A stretch of DNA of 50,311 nucleotides from CAYXVF01 sp964468125. Lineage in GTDB: Bacteria > Myxococcota > XYA12-FULL-58-9 > CAYXVF01. The DNA lies in assembly GCA_964468125.1 (NCBI GenBank), contig CAYXVF010000042.1, positions 1 to 50,311 on the forward strand, written 5' to 3'. The translations under genes were made by a program, and so were the position numbers. The notes below the pieces were generated by a model. That model was not told the DNA's origin. It saw only the letters and a list, made by a program, of their open reading frames with translations, and did not search any database. This document shows positions 36,448 through 44,156 of the stretch, one piece after another. Position 1 is the first letter of the stretch; each line of letters begins with the position of its first letter.

Positions 36448-39400
36448 ATGGCTAAGTCGTTCCCGGCCCCAGCGGAACCGTTTCACGGACGAAACCAACA
36501 GGTCGACCGGTTTCGCGCCCGTTTGGAGCATTTCCAGCTCTTCATTTATGAGGGCATCGCCGGGGTGGGTAAAACGTCCCTTGCGCTGCGCCTTGCCCGC
36601 GAAACTGAGCTCGTAGGTGCTGAGCAAGGGATCTACATCTCCTTGTGGCCCGGCGAGACCATCACGTCGATCCTCGGGCGGGTCGAAGCCCGATTTAAGA
36701 AGGTAACGTCGGCGGGTTCGGACCGCCAGGGTGACCCCTTCACGCGCCTCTGCGATTTGCTCGCGACCGAAAAGTCGGTGCTGGTGGTGGACGAGCTGCA
36801 GTTCATTCGTCGTGAAGATCTCCTGGCGCTCGCCCGCGCGGCCGCGGCACGGCCAGGCCCCTATCGGATCATCTGCTGCACCCGGGAAGATCCGGAGCTC
36901 TCGGCGATCGATCGGATGCAGCTCCACTACGAACGCGTCGGTCAGCTCACCCACGGCGATGTAGCGGCGATCGCAAAGGAAGCGGGCTTCTCCGAAGAAG
37001 ACGTGGAACGCGCCCGAGAGGATGCGCGCCGCGGCGGCGGGATCGCTCACCCCCTCAACCTCCGCTATCTGATCGCTCTCTTCGGGACGGAGTTGCCGCC
37101 GGACGATTTCCTCCGCCGTCAGACCGCGCGCTCGGTCAACGCTTTCAAAGCGCTCGTGCAGTACGCCGGTGATCGCTTCAGCGCCGAGGACAAACAGCTC
37201 CTGGCGAACATCGCCTCGGTGAATGCGCCGCTTTCGAAGACTGTCGCGACCAAAGTGTTTGGTGCCGGAGTCAACAGGCTGCTCAAGAAGGGCATGCTCG
37301 ACCTCGTCGATGGCGATGTGTCCGTGCACGAGCTCGTCGAGCAGGTCGTGGATAACGCGGAGCCACTCACCAGCACAAACGTCAAAGCGATCGCCACGCA
37401 CCTGCAGGAAAGGGGCATCGCTCACAACGAGCCCAATCTGATCTTGCGTGGGGCTCAGTTGCTCGCGCAGAGCGGCGATATCGACGTTGCCGTCGATACC
37501 CTGGCGGATGGCTGGGATGCAGTGCGCGATCTCGGATTCCTCGAAGCCTATCTCAAAGCGGTCGCGTCGATCCCCGCCGAGGGCGCGCAGCAAAACCGGC
37601 TGCGTCTCCTCTCCGCACGGGCGCGCATGCGCCAGGGCTACCCCAGCTCCGTCCGTTCCGAGATGGAGGAGCTGAGCAACGAGGATGACGCCTGGACCCG
37701 CTCGCGCGCGCTCGCGGCCTTGGTCTACATCTACTCGCAGGAGCATCAGGCCGACAAAGCGGTGAGCGCGTTTCATGCGCTCCAGAAGTCCGGCGCGGAC
37801 GCGGACGAAATCGCCGCCGCGGGCAGCATGGCCGCTACGGCCATGGTGCAGCTCAACGAGACCGATGAAGCGGAGAAGCTCGCGAAGGATCTCCTCGATC
37901 GCAAGAAGAACAAAGACCCGGCGCAAGAAGGCGAGCTGCGACGCTTGCTCGCGCGGGTGTACTCCCAGTCCGGGCGCCTCAACGATGCGGTCAAGGAGGC
38001 AAGGGCCGCTGCGGCCAGCTTCACCAAGGCGCGCGACCTGTATCACGCGGCCACCGCCCAGGGCTTCATTGGCGACCTCCTGCGAGAGGCTGGCGAGTTC
38101 GAGGCCGCACGCGACGCCTTCAAGAAGTTCACTGAGCTCGCCAACGAGTGGGGCGATCGGAATCTGATTCAGATCGCTGAGCTCGCCGACGCGTGGGTCG
38201 CGCTCGACGTCGGTGATCTCACCGGCGCGACGAAGCAGATTGAGGCTGTCGAGAAGGAGCTGAGCTCGGCTCCCACCCGGCGTCTGCGCCGCTACCTGCA
38301 AGCTGCGAAGGTCATGATTCAGTCGGGACGCGGCCAGCACGACGAAGCGGTCCGCATGTTCCCCCAGGTCATCGAGCTCTGGGAGAGTGCTGGCCAGTAC
38401 AGCATCGCAGACGTCCTCCGCTCGAACTATGTCCGAGCGCTGACCGCGCTCGACCGTTTGGACGACGCGCGTGCGGAGGTCGACGCGGTGCTCGACCGGC
38501 TCGACGAAAAGACTGCCGCGCCACGGGTGGCGACGTTCCTACGTGAGAGCGCGCTCATTCGCCTGCGGCGGCGCGAAGTCAAGAAGGCGATGTCCGAGCT
38601 CGCCAAGGCCCGCAAGCTGTTCCAGGCCGGTGGCAACCGGCGCGAAGAGGCGCTCACCCTTCACCGCATTGCGCACGCTGCGTTCGAGGAGGGCGATTTT
38701 GATCTCAGCCGCGAGCGGATCAAGGAGGCGGCGACCCTCGCGAAACGCATCAAGCACGACCGTGCGATCGCTCTGTCGACGGAGTTGCAGGGGCGCCTGA
38801 AGCTTCTAGACGGTGACGGCAAGGAGGCGGTCGCCGACATCAAGGAAGCCTTGGCCATTCATCGACGACTCGGTGACGAAATCGGCCAGATGCACTGCTC
38901 CGAATCGCTGCTTCGCGCGATGGTCGTCGCGGGCGACCTCGCTGGAGCGATTCGCTTGGGGCCGCGGGTGAGCGATCTGGCCGAGAAGCTCGAGATTCGT
39001 GAAGTACGGGTCCGCGCCATCGTGCTCACCGGGGTGGCGCTGTTGCGCAGAGACCGGCCCGAGCCGGCCAAGCGTTGCTTCAAGGAGCTCAAAGAAGGCT
39101 CCGTTTCCGATTACACCCTCGCGCTCATGTACCGCTTCGGCGAGGCACTCGCGTCAGTGAGTGGCGGAAAACAGCTGGCACGAGAGCGACGGGCACGTTG
39201 GGTCGAGGCTCTGTCACGGATGAGCGAGAACCGGCAGCCGCTGTTCATTCGTAGTCTCGAGCAATTGGTATTGCCGCCGCGGCTTCGTGCGCGGGTACGA
39301 GTTCCGCGAAAGGAATCAGTGGTGGGCACGGAAGAGCTCGCCATGTTCAATCCGGCGGACTACGATCTGACCATCAACGTCGTCGACGAGGAGATCGTTT

Positions 39401-39882
39401 TTGGGGACAAGACGATCGAGCTACCAAACGGCGAGGCGGGCACCTTGTTCCAGGAGCTGATCGTCGCGGCACCGAAGGCGGTCACAATGAAGGCCGCCTA
39501 CGCGCTTCTGTTCGAGGAGGACGAGATCCCGCAGAAGCCCGGCAAAGAGGTGATGCCAACGGTGCGTGAGTTGCAGAAGGCGCTGAAGCCGGCAAAGCCC
39601 CTCAAGTTCACCGTCCCCGCGGGCGCCCGCGACCTCAAGCTCGGCCTCCCGAGCAAGTGGTGCATCATCGTGCCGACGCGCCTGACCGTCGACGGGCTCA
39701 CCGCGCGCCAGAAGAAGGTGCTCTCGATGCTCCAGCGCCTCGGCACCGTTCCGGTGCAGGTCATTCAAGACGAGTTCGATCTGAGCCGCGCCGCCGCCCG
39801 CAAAGAAATGGCCGCCCTCATCGACGAAGGCCTCGTCGAAGCCGTCCGCGCCGGACGTGGTCAAGCGTTTCGATTGGCGTAG
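36448..39882 (+). CDS. STAND-type ATPase with TPRs and C-terminal winged-helix domains
   Basis: 1144 residues. Walker A GIAGVGKT (36-43), Walker B SVLVVDELQF with Asp115, sensor-like ICCTRED (142-148) and a HPLNL motif where NB-ARC proteins have GLPL define a signal-transducing ATPase. A winged-helix-like segment follows near 225-300. TPR-like helices fill about 330-970 (LAKDLLDRKKNKDPAQEGEL, ALDRLDDARAEVDAVLDRLD). Residues 985-1060 (EEIVFGDKTIELPNGEAGTL) resemble an OmpR/SARP-type winged helix. Residues 1080-1144 are a second winged helix (TARQKKVLSMLQRLGTVPVQ, ending QAFRLA). Likely a nucleotide-switched transcription regulator; ligand unknown. Its last 26 bases are duplicated downstream. 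Confidence 0.82.
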   Translation: MAKSFPAPAEPFHGRNQQVDRFRARLEHFQLFIYEGIAGVGKTSLALRLARETELVGAEQGIYISLWPGETITSILGRVEARFKKVTSAGSDRQGDPFTRLCDLLATEKSVLVVDELQFIRREDLLALARAAAARPGPYRIICCTREDPELSAIDRMQLHYERVGQLTHGDVAAIAKEAGFSEEDVERAREDARRGGGIAHPLNLRYLIALFGTELPPDDFLRRQTARSVNAFKALVQYAGDRFSAEDKQLLANIASVNAPLSKTVATKVFGAGVNRLLKKGMLDLVDGDVSVHELVEQVVDNAEPLTSTNVKAIATHLQERGIAHNEPNLILRGAQLLAQSGDIDVAVDTLADGWDAVRDLGFLEAYLKAVASIPAEGAQQNRLRLLSARARMRQGYPSSVRSEMEELSNEDDAWTRSRALAALVYIYSQEHQADKAVSAFHALQKSGADADEIAAAGSMAATAMVQLNETDEAEKLAKDLLDRKKNKDPAQEGELRRLLARVYSQSGRLNDAVKEARAAAASFTKARDLYHAATAQGFIGDLLREAGEFEAARDAFKKFTELANEWGDRNLIQIAELADAWVALDVGDLTGATKQIEAVEKELSSAPTRRLRRYLQAAKVMIQSGRGQHDEAVRMFPQVIELWESAGQYSIADVLRSNYVRALTALDRLDDARAEVDAVLDRLDEKTAAPRVATFLRESALIRLRRREVKKAMSELAKARKLFQAGGNRREEALTLHRIAHAAFEEGDFDLSRERIKEAATLAKRIKHDRAIALSTELQGRLKLLDGDGKEAVADIKEALAIHRRLGDEIGQMHCSESLLRAMVVAGDLAGAIRLGPRVSDLAEKLEIREVRVRAIVLTGVALLRRDRPEPAKRCFKELKEGSVSDYTLALMYRFGEALASVSGGKQLARERRARWVEALSRMSENRQPLFIRSLEQLVLPPRLRARVRVPRKESVVGTEELAMFNPADYDLTINVVDEEIVFGDKTIELPNGEAGTLFQELIVAAPKAVTMKAAYALLFEEDEIPQKPGKEVMPTVRELQKALKPAKPLKFTVPAGARDLKLGLPSKWCIIVPTRLTVDGLTARQKKVLSMLQRLGTVPVQVIQDEFDLSRAAARKEMAALIDEGLVEAVRAGRGQAFRLA
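39857..39882 (+). repeat. 26-base direct repeat, copy 1 (gene 3' end)
   Basis: Begins GTGGTCAAGCGTTTCGATTG and ends with the TAG stop of the STAND gene (39880-39882). It is identical over 26 bases to 39979-40004; flanking bases differ on both sides, so the match is exactly 26. Confidence 0.95.
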
Positions 39883-39885
39883 CGT

Positions 39886-39936
39886 GCTCGCAGAGGACGC
39901 GTGTTGGCGCAGCCAACCAAGTCCTCTGCCGCGAGC
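39886..39936. repeat. Nested hairpin 1 between direct repeats
   Basis: GCTCG plus CAGAGGAC pair with GTCCTCTG plus CGAGC (bulge of 3 bases), enclosing an inner perfect hairpin GTTGGC-GCA-GCCAAC at 39903-39917. Directly after the STAND stop, so it could also act as terminator or mRNA end structure, but there is no T-run. Confidence 0.85.
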
Positions 39937-39941
39937 GTGCG

Positions 39942-39977
39942 GCTCCCCGCCCGAGCCGGCGCGCAGCGCCGGGGAGC
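39942..39977. repeat. Nested hairpin 2 between direct repeats
   Basis: GCTCCCCG (39942-39949) pairs with CGGGGAGC (39970-39977). An inner perfect hairpin GGCGC-GCA-GCGCC spans 39958-39970, sharing its last base with the outer stem, so the two folds compete at that base. The GCA loop is the same as in hairpin 1. Confidence 0.8.
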
Positions 39978-39978
39978 G

Positions 39979-40004
39979 GTGGTCAAGCGTTTCGATTGGC
40001 GTAG
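39979..40004 (+). repeat. 26-base direct repeat, copy 2
   Basis: Exact copy of the last 26 bases of the STAND gene including its TAG, 122 bases downstream of copy 1. A third, partial copy (TCGATTGGCGT, then G, then GGAA) lies at 40328-40343, beyond the insertion-sequence remnant. Confidence 0.95.
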
Positions 40005-40013
40005 GAATGTTGA

Positions 40014-40321
40014 GTCTCGTTAGAAATGCGGCGTTCCCGAAGCACGGTCTTGTACGAAACAGGCCGGGAGAACGACTGATGCGCCAGATCCCAGAAGTGC
40101 GTCGTGCCGAAATCGTGCGCGCGGTACTCCGGCTCGTAGAGATCTACGACCTCCTGGCAGCCTGCGCGTTCGTTATTTTGCCTGCTGCAAGCTGCTCCAG
40201 CACGGCCAGCTTCTTGGCTTCTTTCACGCTTAGAAACTCCACCTGCGACCTCCAGGAACACCTGAAGGTCGGCACAGGCCGCATTTCTAAGGGAGAGCGG
40301 ATGCCGCATTTCTATCGAGAC
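40014..40321 (-). mobile_element. Decayed insertion sequence with terminal inverted repeats
   Basis: GTCTCGTTAGAAATGCGGC (40014-40032) and the reverse complement of 40303-40321 match at 18 of 19 bases. A second inner copy of GCCGCATTTCTAA lies at 40278-40290, 25 bases from the outer one. On the minus strand 40227-40144 encodes VKEAKKLAVLEQLAAGKITN followed by AQAARRS and a stop, the helix-turn-helix start of ISNCY/IS481-like transposases. In another frame, 40148-40005 encodes LYEPEYRAHDFGTTHFWDLA and on to YKTVLRE, like the LYxxxYRDFNxxHF segment of the same group. The catalytic core is gone. About 308 bases; non-autonomous. Confidence 0.75.
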
Positions 40322-40400
40322 AAGACATCGATTGGCGTGGGAAGCAACTGAACGGCACTCCGGGCCGATACGAAGTGTCTCGTGACCAAGGAGACAGCGC

Positions 40401-41144
40401 GTGAAAACTGACCGTATCGACCCGAAGCTCCCCTTCGAACTCATCGACGGTGTCGTGGTGGACCAAATCCCTGCGCGCATGGAGTACCAGCGCTTTCCGG
40501 GCACCTCCATGAGCGGTCCGGAAGGGGACCGCTACGACTCGGCGCTGGCCCGTGAAAACCCGAAGCTCATCGGAGTCCACGCGGCCGATTTTCGTCGGCT
40601 CGAAGACACGCCGCGGGGTCCGCATCTCGTTGCGCTCGGCGCTCCTGCTGCGAACGCGGTGGCGCGTGCGCTCGCGCGCGCGGGTGTCGACCTCCTGGCG
40701 CCTGCGCGCGACGGGAGTCGAGTCGGTACACAGGAGCTCTTCCGTCCAGGGCATGAGCGCGTGCTGGCGGAGTACGAGAGCATTCTCAATTGGGTCTCGA
40801 CCCTGACGCCGGACCGCAAGGTGGGGGGACTGCTCAATGAGAAGGACCTCGGGGACGGGCTCTCGATCCTCTGGAAGACCGACAGCGATCACACGACCTT
40901 GCGCTTCTTCCAGGAGCGCGGGCGCCACGACTACTTCGACGTGACCTACCACGAGACCCCCCACATCGTGGACGGGCGGACCGTAGTTCGACGATTCATC
41001 GGCTACCCGAGGGTCTGGCGGGCCGACACCTACGACGCAAACACACGCGAGTATCTCGGTCGACAGGGGGCGGATTCGTTGGTCCTCCAGCCGAAGGACC
41101 GGCAAACCCTCGACACCTATCGCCTCGGCACCCCCGCCACGTAA
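40401..41144 (+). CDS. Unknown protein, 247 residues
   Basis: GTG start with a near-perfect AAGGAG seven bases before it. The sequence (MKTDRIDPKLPFELIDGVVV, later HVALGAP-like VALGAPAANAVARALARAGV and FFQERGRHDYFDVTYHETPH) contains no signal peptide, membrane helix or domain I recognise. Two His-rich places (YHETPH; TDSDHTTL) might bind metal, which is speculation. It stands alone after the insertion-sequence remnant and 53 bases before the next gene. Codon use is ordinary for the window. Confidence 0.65.
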   Translation: MKTDRIDPKLPFELIDGVVVDQIPARMEYQRFPGTSMSGPEGDRYDSALARENPKLIGVHAADFRRLEDTPRGPHLVALGAPAANAVARALARAGVDLLAPARDGSRVGTQELFRPGHERVLAEYESILNWVSTLTPDRKVGGLLNEKDLGDGLSILWKTDSDHTTLRFFQERGRHDYFDVTYHETPHIVDGRTVVRRFIGYPRVWRADTYDANTREYLGRQGADSLVLQPKDRQTLDTYRLGTPAT

Positions 41145-41197
41145 AAGTTACCTGATCGTCTCCGTGCACCGGCGGGTGCGTGCTTTAACTTCAAGGC

Positions 41198-41539
41198 ATG
41201 TCACGTTTCGCAGCACGCGTCGTCGAGCGAACCGAAACCCATGCTCTCGCTCGATTCGGCGAAGCTGGAGACTGTTTGCTGCGCATGGACGACTGCCTTC
41301 GGCGCGCCGGAACTCGCGTGCCAGCGGGCCAATGGCTGGCGGAGCTCGACTCAGCGATGGACGGATTGCGACGGTGGACCGGCGACGACGGGCGGCCTTT
41401 AGACGAAGTGACGATGGCTGCCCTTCGGGACGACGCCGCCGTCCTGCGCCGCTGTTTCGTGCGTCTGCTGCGAGGTGTGGACCTCGACGTCGTCGCCGAG
41501 GCACAGTCTTCCTTGCAGCGGCTGCTCGGTCGCTTGTAA
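41198..41539 (+). CDS. Unknown small helical protein
   Basis: 113 residues, MSRFAARVVERTETHALARF and onward, with CLLRMDDCLRRAG and a run of amphipathic helices to the end (VDLDVVAEAQSSLQRLLGRL). CAAGG lies just before the ATG. An Arg-rich alternative frame across this stretch looks like a shadow. No recognised domain. It converges on the VOC gene with a 5-base gap. Confidence 0.55.
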   Translation: MSRFAARVVERTETHALARFGEAGDCLLRMDDCLRRAGTRVPAGQWLAELDSAMDGLRRWTGDDGRPLDEVTMAALRDDAAVLRRCFVRLLRGVDLDVVAEAQSSLQRLLGRL

Positions 41540-41544
41540 GAGCC

Positions 41545-41955
41545 TCAGCGCGCGAAGATTTGGCTCGTGTCTTTGAAGGCTTTGAGCTCGATGGCGTTGC
41601 CGCTCGGGTCGTCGAAGAACATTGTCGCTTGCTCCCCCACTTCACCCTCGAAACGAACGTGCGGCTCGATGCGGAAGCGCACGCCGCGCTGGCGCAGAAG
41701 CTCCGCCACTGAATGCCAGCGATCCCAGGGCAGAATCGCGCCGAAGTGGCGAACCGGAACCTCGTCACCGTCGACCGGGTTGGTAGCAGGGGTCTCCTGC
41801 GCCTCGCTCACGTGCGCACTGATCTGATGGCCAAAAAAGTCGAAGTCGATCCAACGAGCGCTTTCCCTACCGACTGCGCACCCGAGGAGGCCGACATAGA
41901 AATCCCGTGTCGACTCGAGGTCTCTGACGGGGAAAGCGAGGTGAAAAGGGATCAC
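41545..41955 (-). CDS. VOC-superfamily (glyoxalase/dioxygenase-like) protein
   Basis: 136 residues with two beta-alpha-beta-beta-beta modules. FHLAFPVRDLESTRDFYVGLLG (residues 4-25) carries the first metal-ligand His5; VRHFGAILPWDRWHSVAELL starts the second half with His70; and FFDDPSGNAIELKAF holds the conserved Glu. This is closest to glyoxalase-like dioxygenase relatives. Substrate unknown. Overlaps the Fur-family stop by ATGA, so the two are coupled and it may be part of that regulator's response. Confidence 0.88.
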   Translation of the reverse strand: MIPFHLAFPVRDLESTRDFYVGLLGCAVGRESARWIDFDFFGHQISAHVSEAQETPATNPVDGDEVPVRHFGAILPWDRWHSVAELLRQRGVRFRIEPHVRFEGEVGEQATMFFDDPSGNAIELKAFKDTSQIFAR

Positions 41956-42389
41956 GTGGATGCCGCCTTCGCCTTATCGAGAGGTCTCGCGTAGAGCTCG
42001 AGGCGGTGGTCTACGAGATCGTAACCCAGGCGCTCGGCCACCTTTCGCTTGAGCTCTTCGAGCTCGTCGTCGTGAAATTCTACGACTTCTCCGCTTTCTA
42101 GGTCGATCAGGTGATCGTGGTGCTCGCGGTCAGCCAGCTCTTCGTAGCGCGCGCGACCATCGCGAAAATCGTGCCGCTGAAGAATCCCCGCGTCCTCGAA
42201 CAGGCGAAGCGTGCGGTAGACGGTGGCGATACTGATTTTGTCGTCAACCTCCGTGGCCCGACGGTACACCATGTCCACATCGGGATGGTCTTCCGATTCG
42301 GACAACACGCGAGCGATCACCCGACGTTGGTCGGTGAGGCGCAGACCTTTTTCTACGCACAGCTGCTCGAGACGCGATTCCTCGGCCAT
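41952..42389 (-). CDS. fur: Fur-family metalloregulator
   Basis: 145 residues. Winged helix at about 10-85 (LRLTDQRRVIARVLSESEDH, ISIATVYRTLRLFEDAGIL) followed by the metal-binding/dimer domain with HHDHLIDLESGEVVEFHDDE. The structural-zinc CxxC pairs of E. coli Fur are absent (LIDLESG where others have LICLDCG), as in alphaproteobacterial Fur. Fur, PerR, Mur or Irr cannot be fully separated, though the HHDHLID pattern favours Fur. First gene of a two-gene unit with the VOC gene. Confidence 0.85.
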   Translation of the reverse strand: MAEESRLEQLCVEKGLRLTDQRRVIARVLSESEDHPDVDMVYRRATEVDDKISIATVYRTLRLFEDAGILQRHDFRDGRARYEELADREHHDHLIDLESGEVVEFHDDELEELKRKVAERLGYDLVDHRLELYARPLDKAKAAST

Positions 42390-42512
42390 TGGACGCTCAC
42401 TCCCTCAGTTGGCTCAGCTTGGACATACCGCGACTCTCCCGCAAGACACAAACCACCCCAACCCACCACCCCGTAAATCGACGGCACCCGCGGCACCGGG
42501 TACAGTAGAGCC

Positions 42513-44153
42513 ATGAGCGCGAATTCCCCCGAGATGCTCCTCGGCCGTCTCGCAGTCCATTACAAGATGATCACGATGGACCAGCTGAGTGAGCTCACTC
42601 AGTTGCAGGCGCGGACTGGGGGCGCAAAAAAACTCGGTGAGCTCCTCGTCGAACAGGGCCACATCACGTCGGGCCAACTCGAACAGTTGGTGAAAGTCCA
42701 GAAGGACTACCTCGCCAAGCAGCGCGCGCGCGGTGAAGCCCCCGGCAGCGCCGCCGCCGCCGTGGCCGCCAGAGCCCGTGCTGCACGCAGCGAGCGTGCC
42801 GTCGACGCGCGTCCGAACGACTCGCTGATCGAACGACCGGTCGGCGGCATTCCTTCGGCCCAGCCTCAGCGTCGCGTCGACTCTATCGAAGTTGGGCGGA
42901 CCTCTGAGTCGGCTCCTGTCGTCGAACGCACCGCACGACCCCGCGCCGAAGAGCTCGAGATCGGCCGGCCCGCTCAGCCGTCGGCCACCGCATCGCCGCA
43001 TTCAACTTCGAGCGCACCCGTGAGTCGTCGTGCCGAAGAGCTCGAGATCGGCCGGCCGAGCACATCAGCGCCCTCTGCTTCACCGGGCGTCGGTCCCGCC
43101 GCCGGTCCGAAGGCCGTTGACCCCTTCCTACGCGACGCTGTCGCGCGTGGAGCGAGTGACATTCATTTTCATGCGGGGACTCCCGTGCGACGTCGCGTGA
43201 ATGGGGTACTCGGAGATGCGTCACAGAGCCCCCTCACCCCGGCGCAGACTCGCGATATGACTCTCGAGCTGCTTTCGTCATTCGAGCGAGACGCGCTCGA
43301 AGAAAAAGGCCAGATCGATTTTGCCTACTCCATCGAGGGTGTCGCTCGTTTTCGCTGCAACGCCTATCGGCAACAAAACGGCCATGATCTCATCATGCGC
43401 GCGATCGCCGCGAGCCCACCGAGCCTCGAACAGCTCGGACTTCCCGGGAGCCTGGCGAAGTTCACGAACTACCACCAGGGCATGGTCCTCGTGACCGGGC
43501 CGGCTGGGTGCGGCAAGTCGTCGACGATGGCTGCGTTGCTCAACATCATCAACGAAGAACGTCTCGACCACATCATCACGGTAGAGGACCCGATCGAATT
43601 CGTTCACGTGAACAAGCGCTGTGTCATCAATCAGCGACAAGTCGGTCCGCACACCCGGAGCTTCGCGCGCGCGCTCAAGGGGGCTCTCCGCGAGGACCCG
43701 GACATCATCGCCTTGGGCGAGCTCCGTGACCTCGAGACGATCTCACTGGCGTTGACCGCCGCGGAGACGGGGCACCTGGTGATCGCGACTCTCCACACGG
43801 GCAACGCGATTCGCACGGTGAATCGATTGATCGGCGTGTTTCCACCGAATCAGCAGGCGCAAATTCGCACGATGGTGAGCGAGTCGTTGCGCGCGGTGAT
43901 TTCGCAGCGCCTGGTCCCCCGGGCTGACGGCAAGGGTCGGGTGCCCGCTCTGGAAATCCTCGTGAACACGAAAGCTGTCGGCAACACGATTCGGGACAAT
44001 AAGACCTTTCAGCTGCGCTCCGCGCTCCAAACGGGGATGGCTCACGGCATGAAACTGCTCGACGTCAGCCTGGCGGAGCTCGTGAAGAGTGGCACGGTTT
44101 CACGCGAGGAAGCCCTCAAGCACGCGGAAGACCCGCAGAAATTTCCGGGGTGA
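42513..44153 (+). CDS. PilT/PilU-like pilus ATPase with N-terminal extension
   Basis: 546 residues. An MshEN-like N-terminal domain (about 5-75, LGRLAVHYKMITMDQLSELT) is followed by a Pro/Ala/Ser-rich linker (75-205) containing EELEIGRP twice. The ATPase has ASDIHFHAG, Walker A GPAGCGKS (329-336; Ala and Cys replace the usual Thr and Ser), LREDPDIIALGELRDLETIS with the Asp/Walker B box and a LHTGNA His box. A retraction-type ATPase of type IV pili, probably accessory (PilU-like). Four bases separate it from the next gene, a canonical PilT. Confidence 0.87.
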   Translation: MSANSPEMLLGRLAVHYKMITMDQLSELTQLQARTGGAKKLGELLVEQGHITSGQLEQLVKVQKDYLAKQRARGEAPGSAAAAVAARARAARSERAVDARPNDSLIERPVGGIPSAQPQRRVDSIEVGRTSESAPVVERTARPRAEELEIGRPAQPSATASPHSTSSAPVSRRAEELEIGRPSTSAPSASPGVGPAAGPKAVDPFLRDAVARGASDIHFHAGTPVRRRVNGVLGDASQSPLTPAQTRDMTLELLSSFERDALEEKGQIDFAYSIEGVARFRCNAYRQQNGHDLIMRAIAASPPSLEQLGLPGSLAKFTNYHQGMVLVTGPAGCGKSSTMAALLNIINEERLDHIITVEDPIEFVHVNKRCVINQRQVGPHTRSFARALKGALREDPDIIALGELRDLETISLALTAAETGHLVIATLHTGNAIRTVNRLIGVFPPNQQAQIRTMVSESLRAVISQRLVPRADGKGRVPALEILVNTKAVGNTIRDNKTFQLRSALQTGMAHGMKLLDVSLAELVKSGTVSREEALKHAEDPQKFPG

Positions 44154-44156
44154 GCG

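Noticed and set aside
39886..39936. attC-type integron site
   Set aside because: The hairpin has nested symmetric stems but lacks the paired RYYYAAC/GTTRRRY cores in attC order, and no integron integrase is seen.
42945..43057. CRISPR-like repeat
   Set aside because: Only two copies, in frame within the linker of a pilus ATPase, coding for the same peptide.
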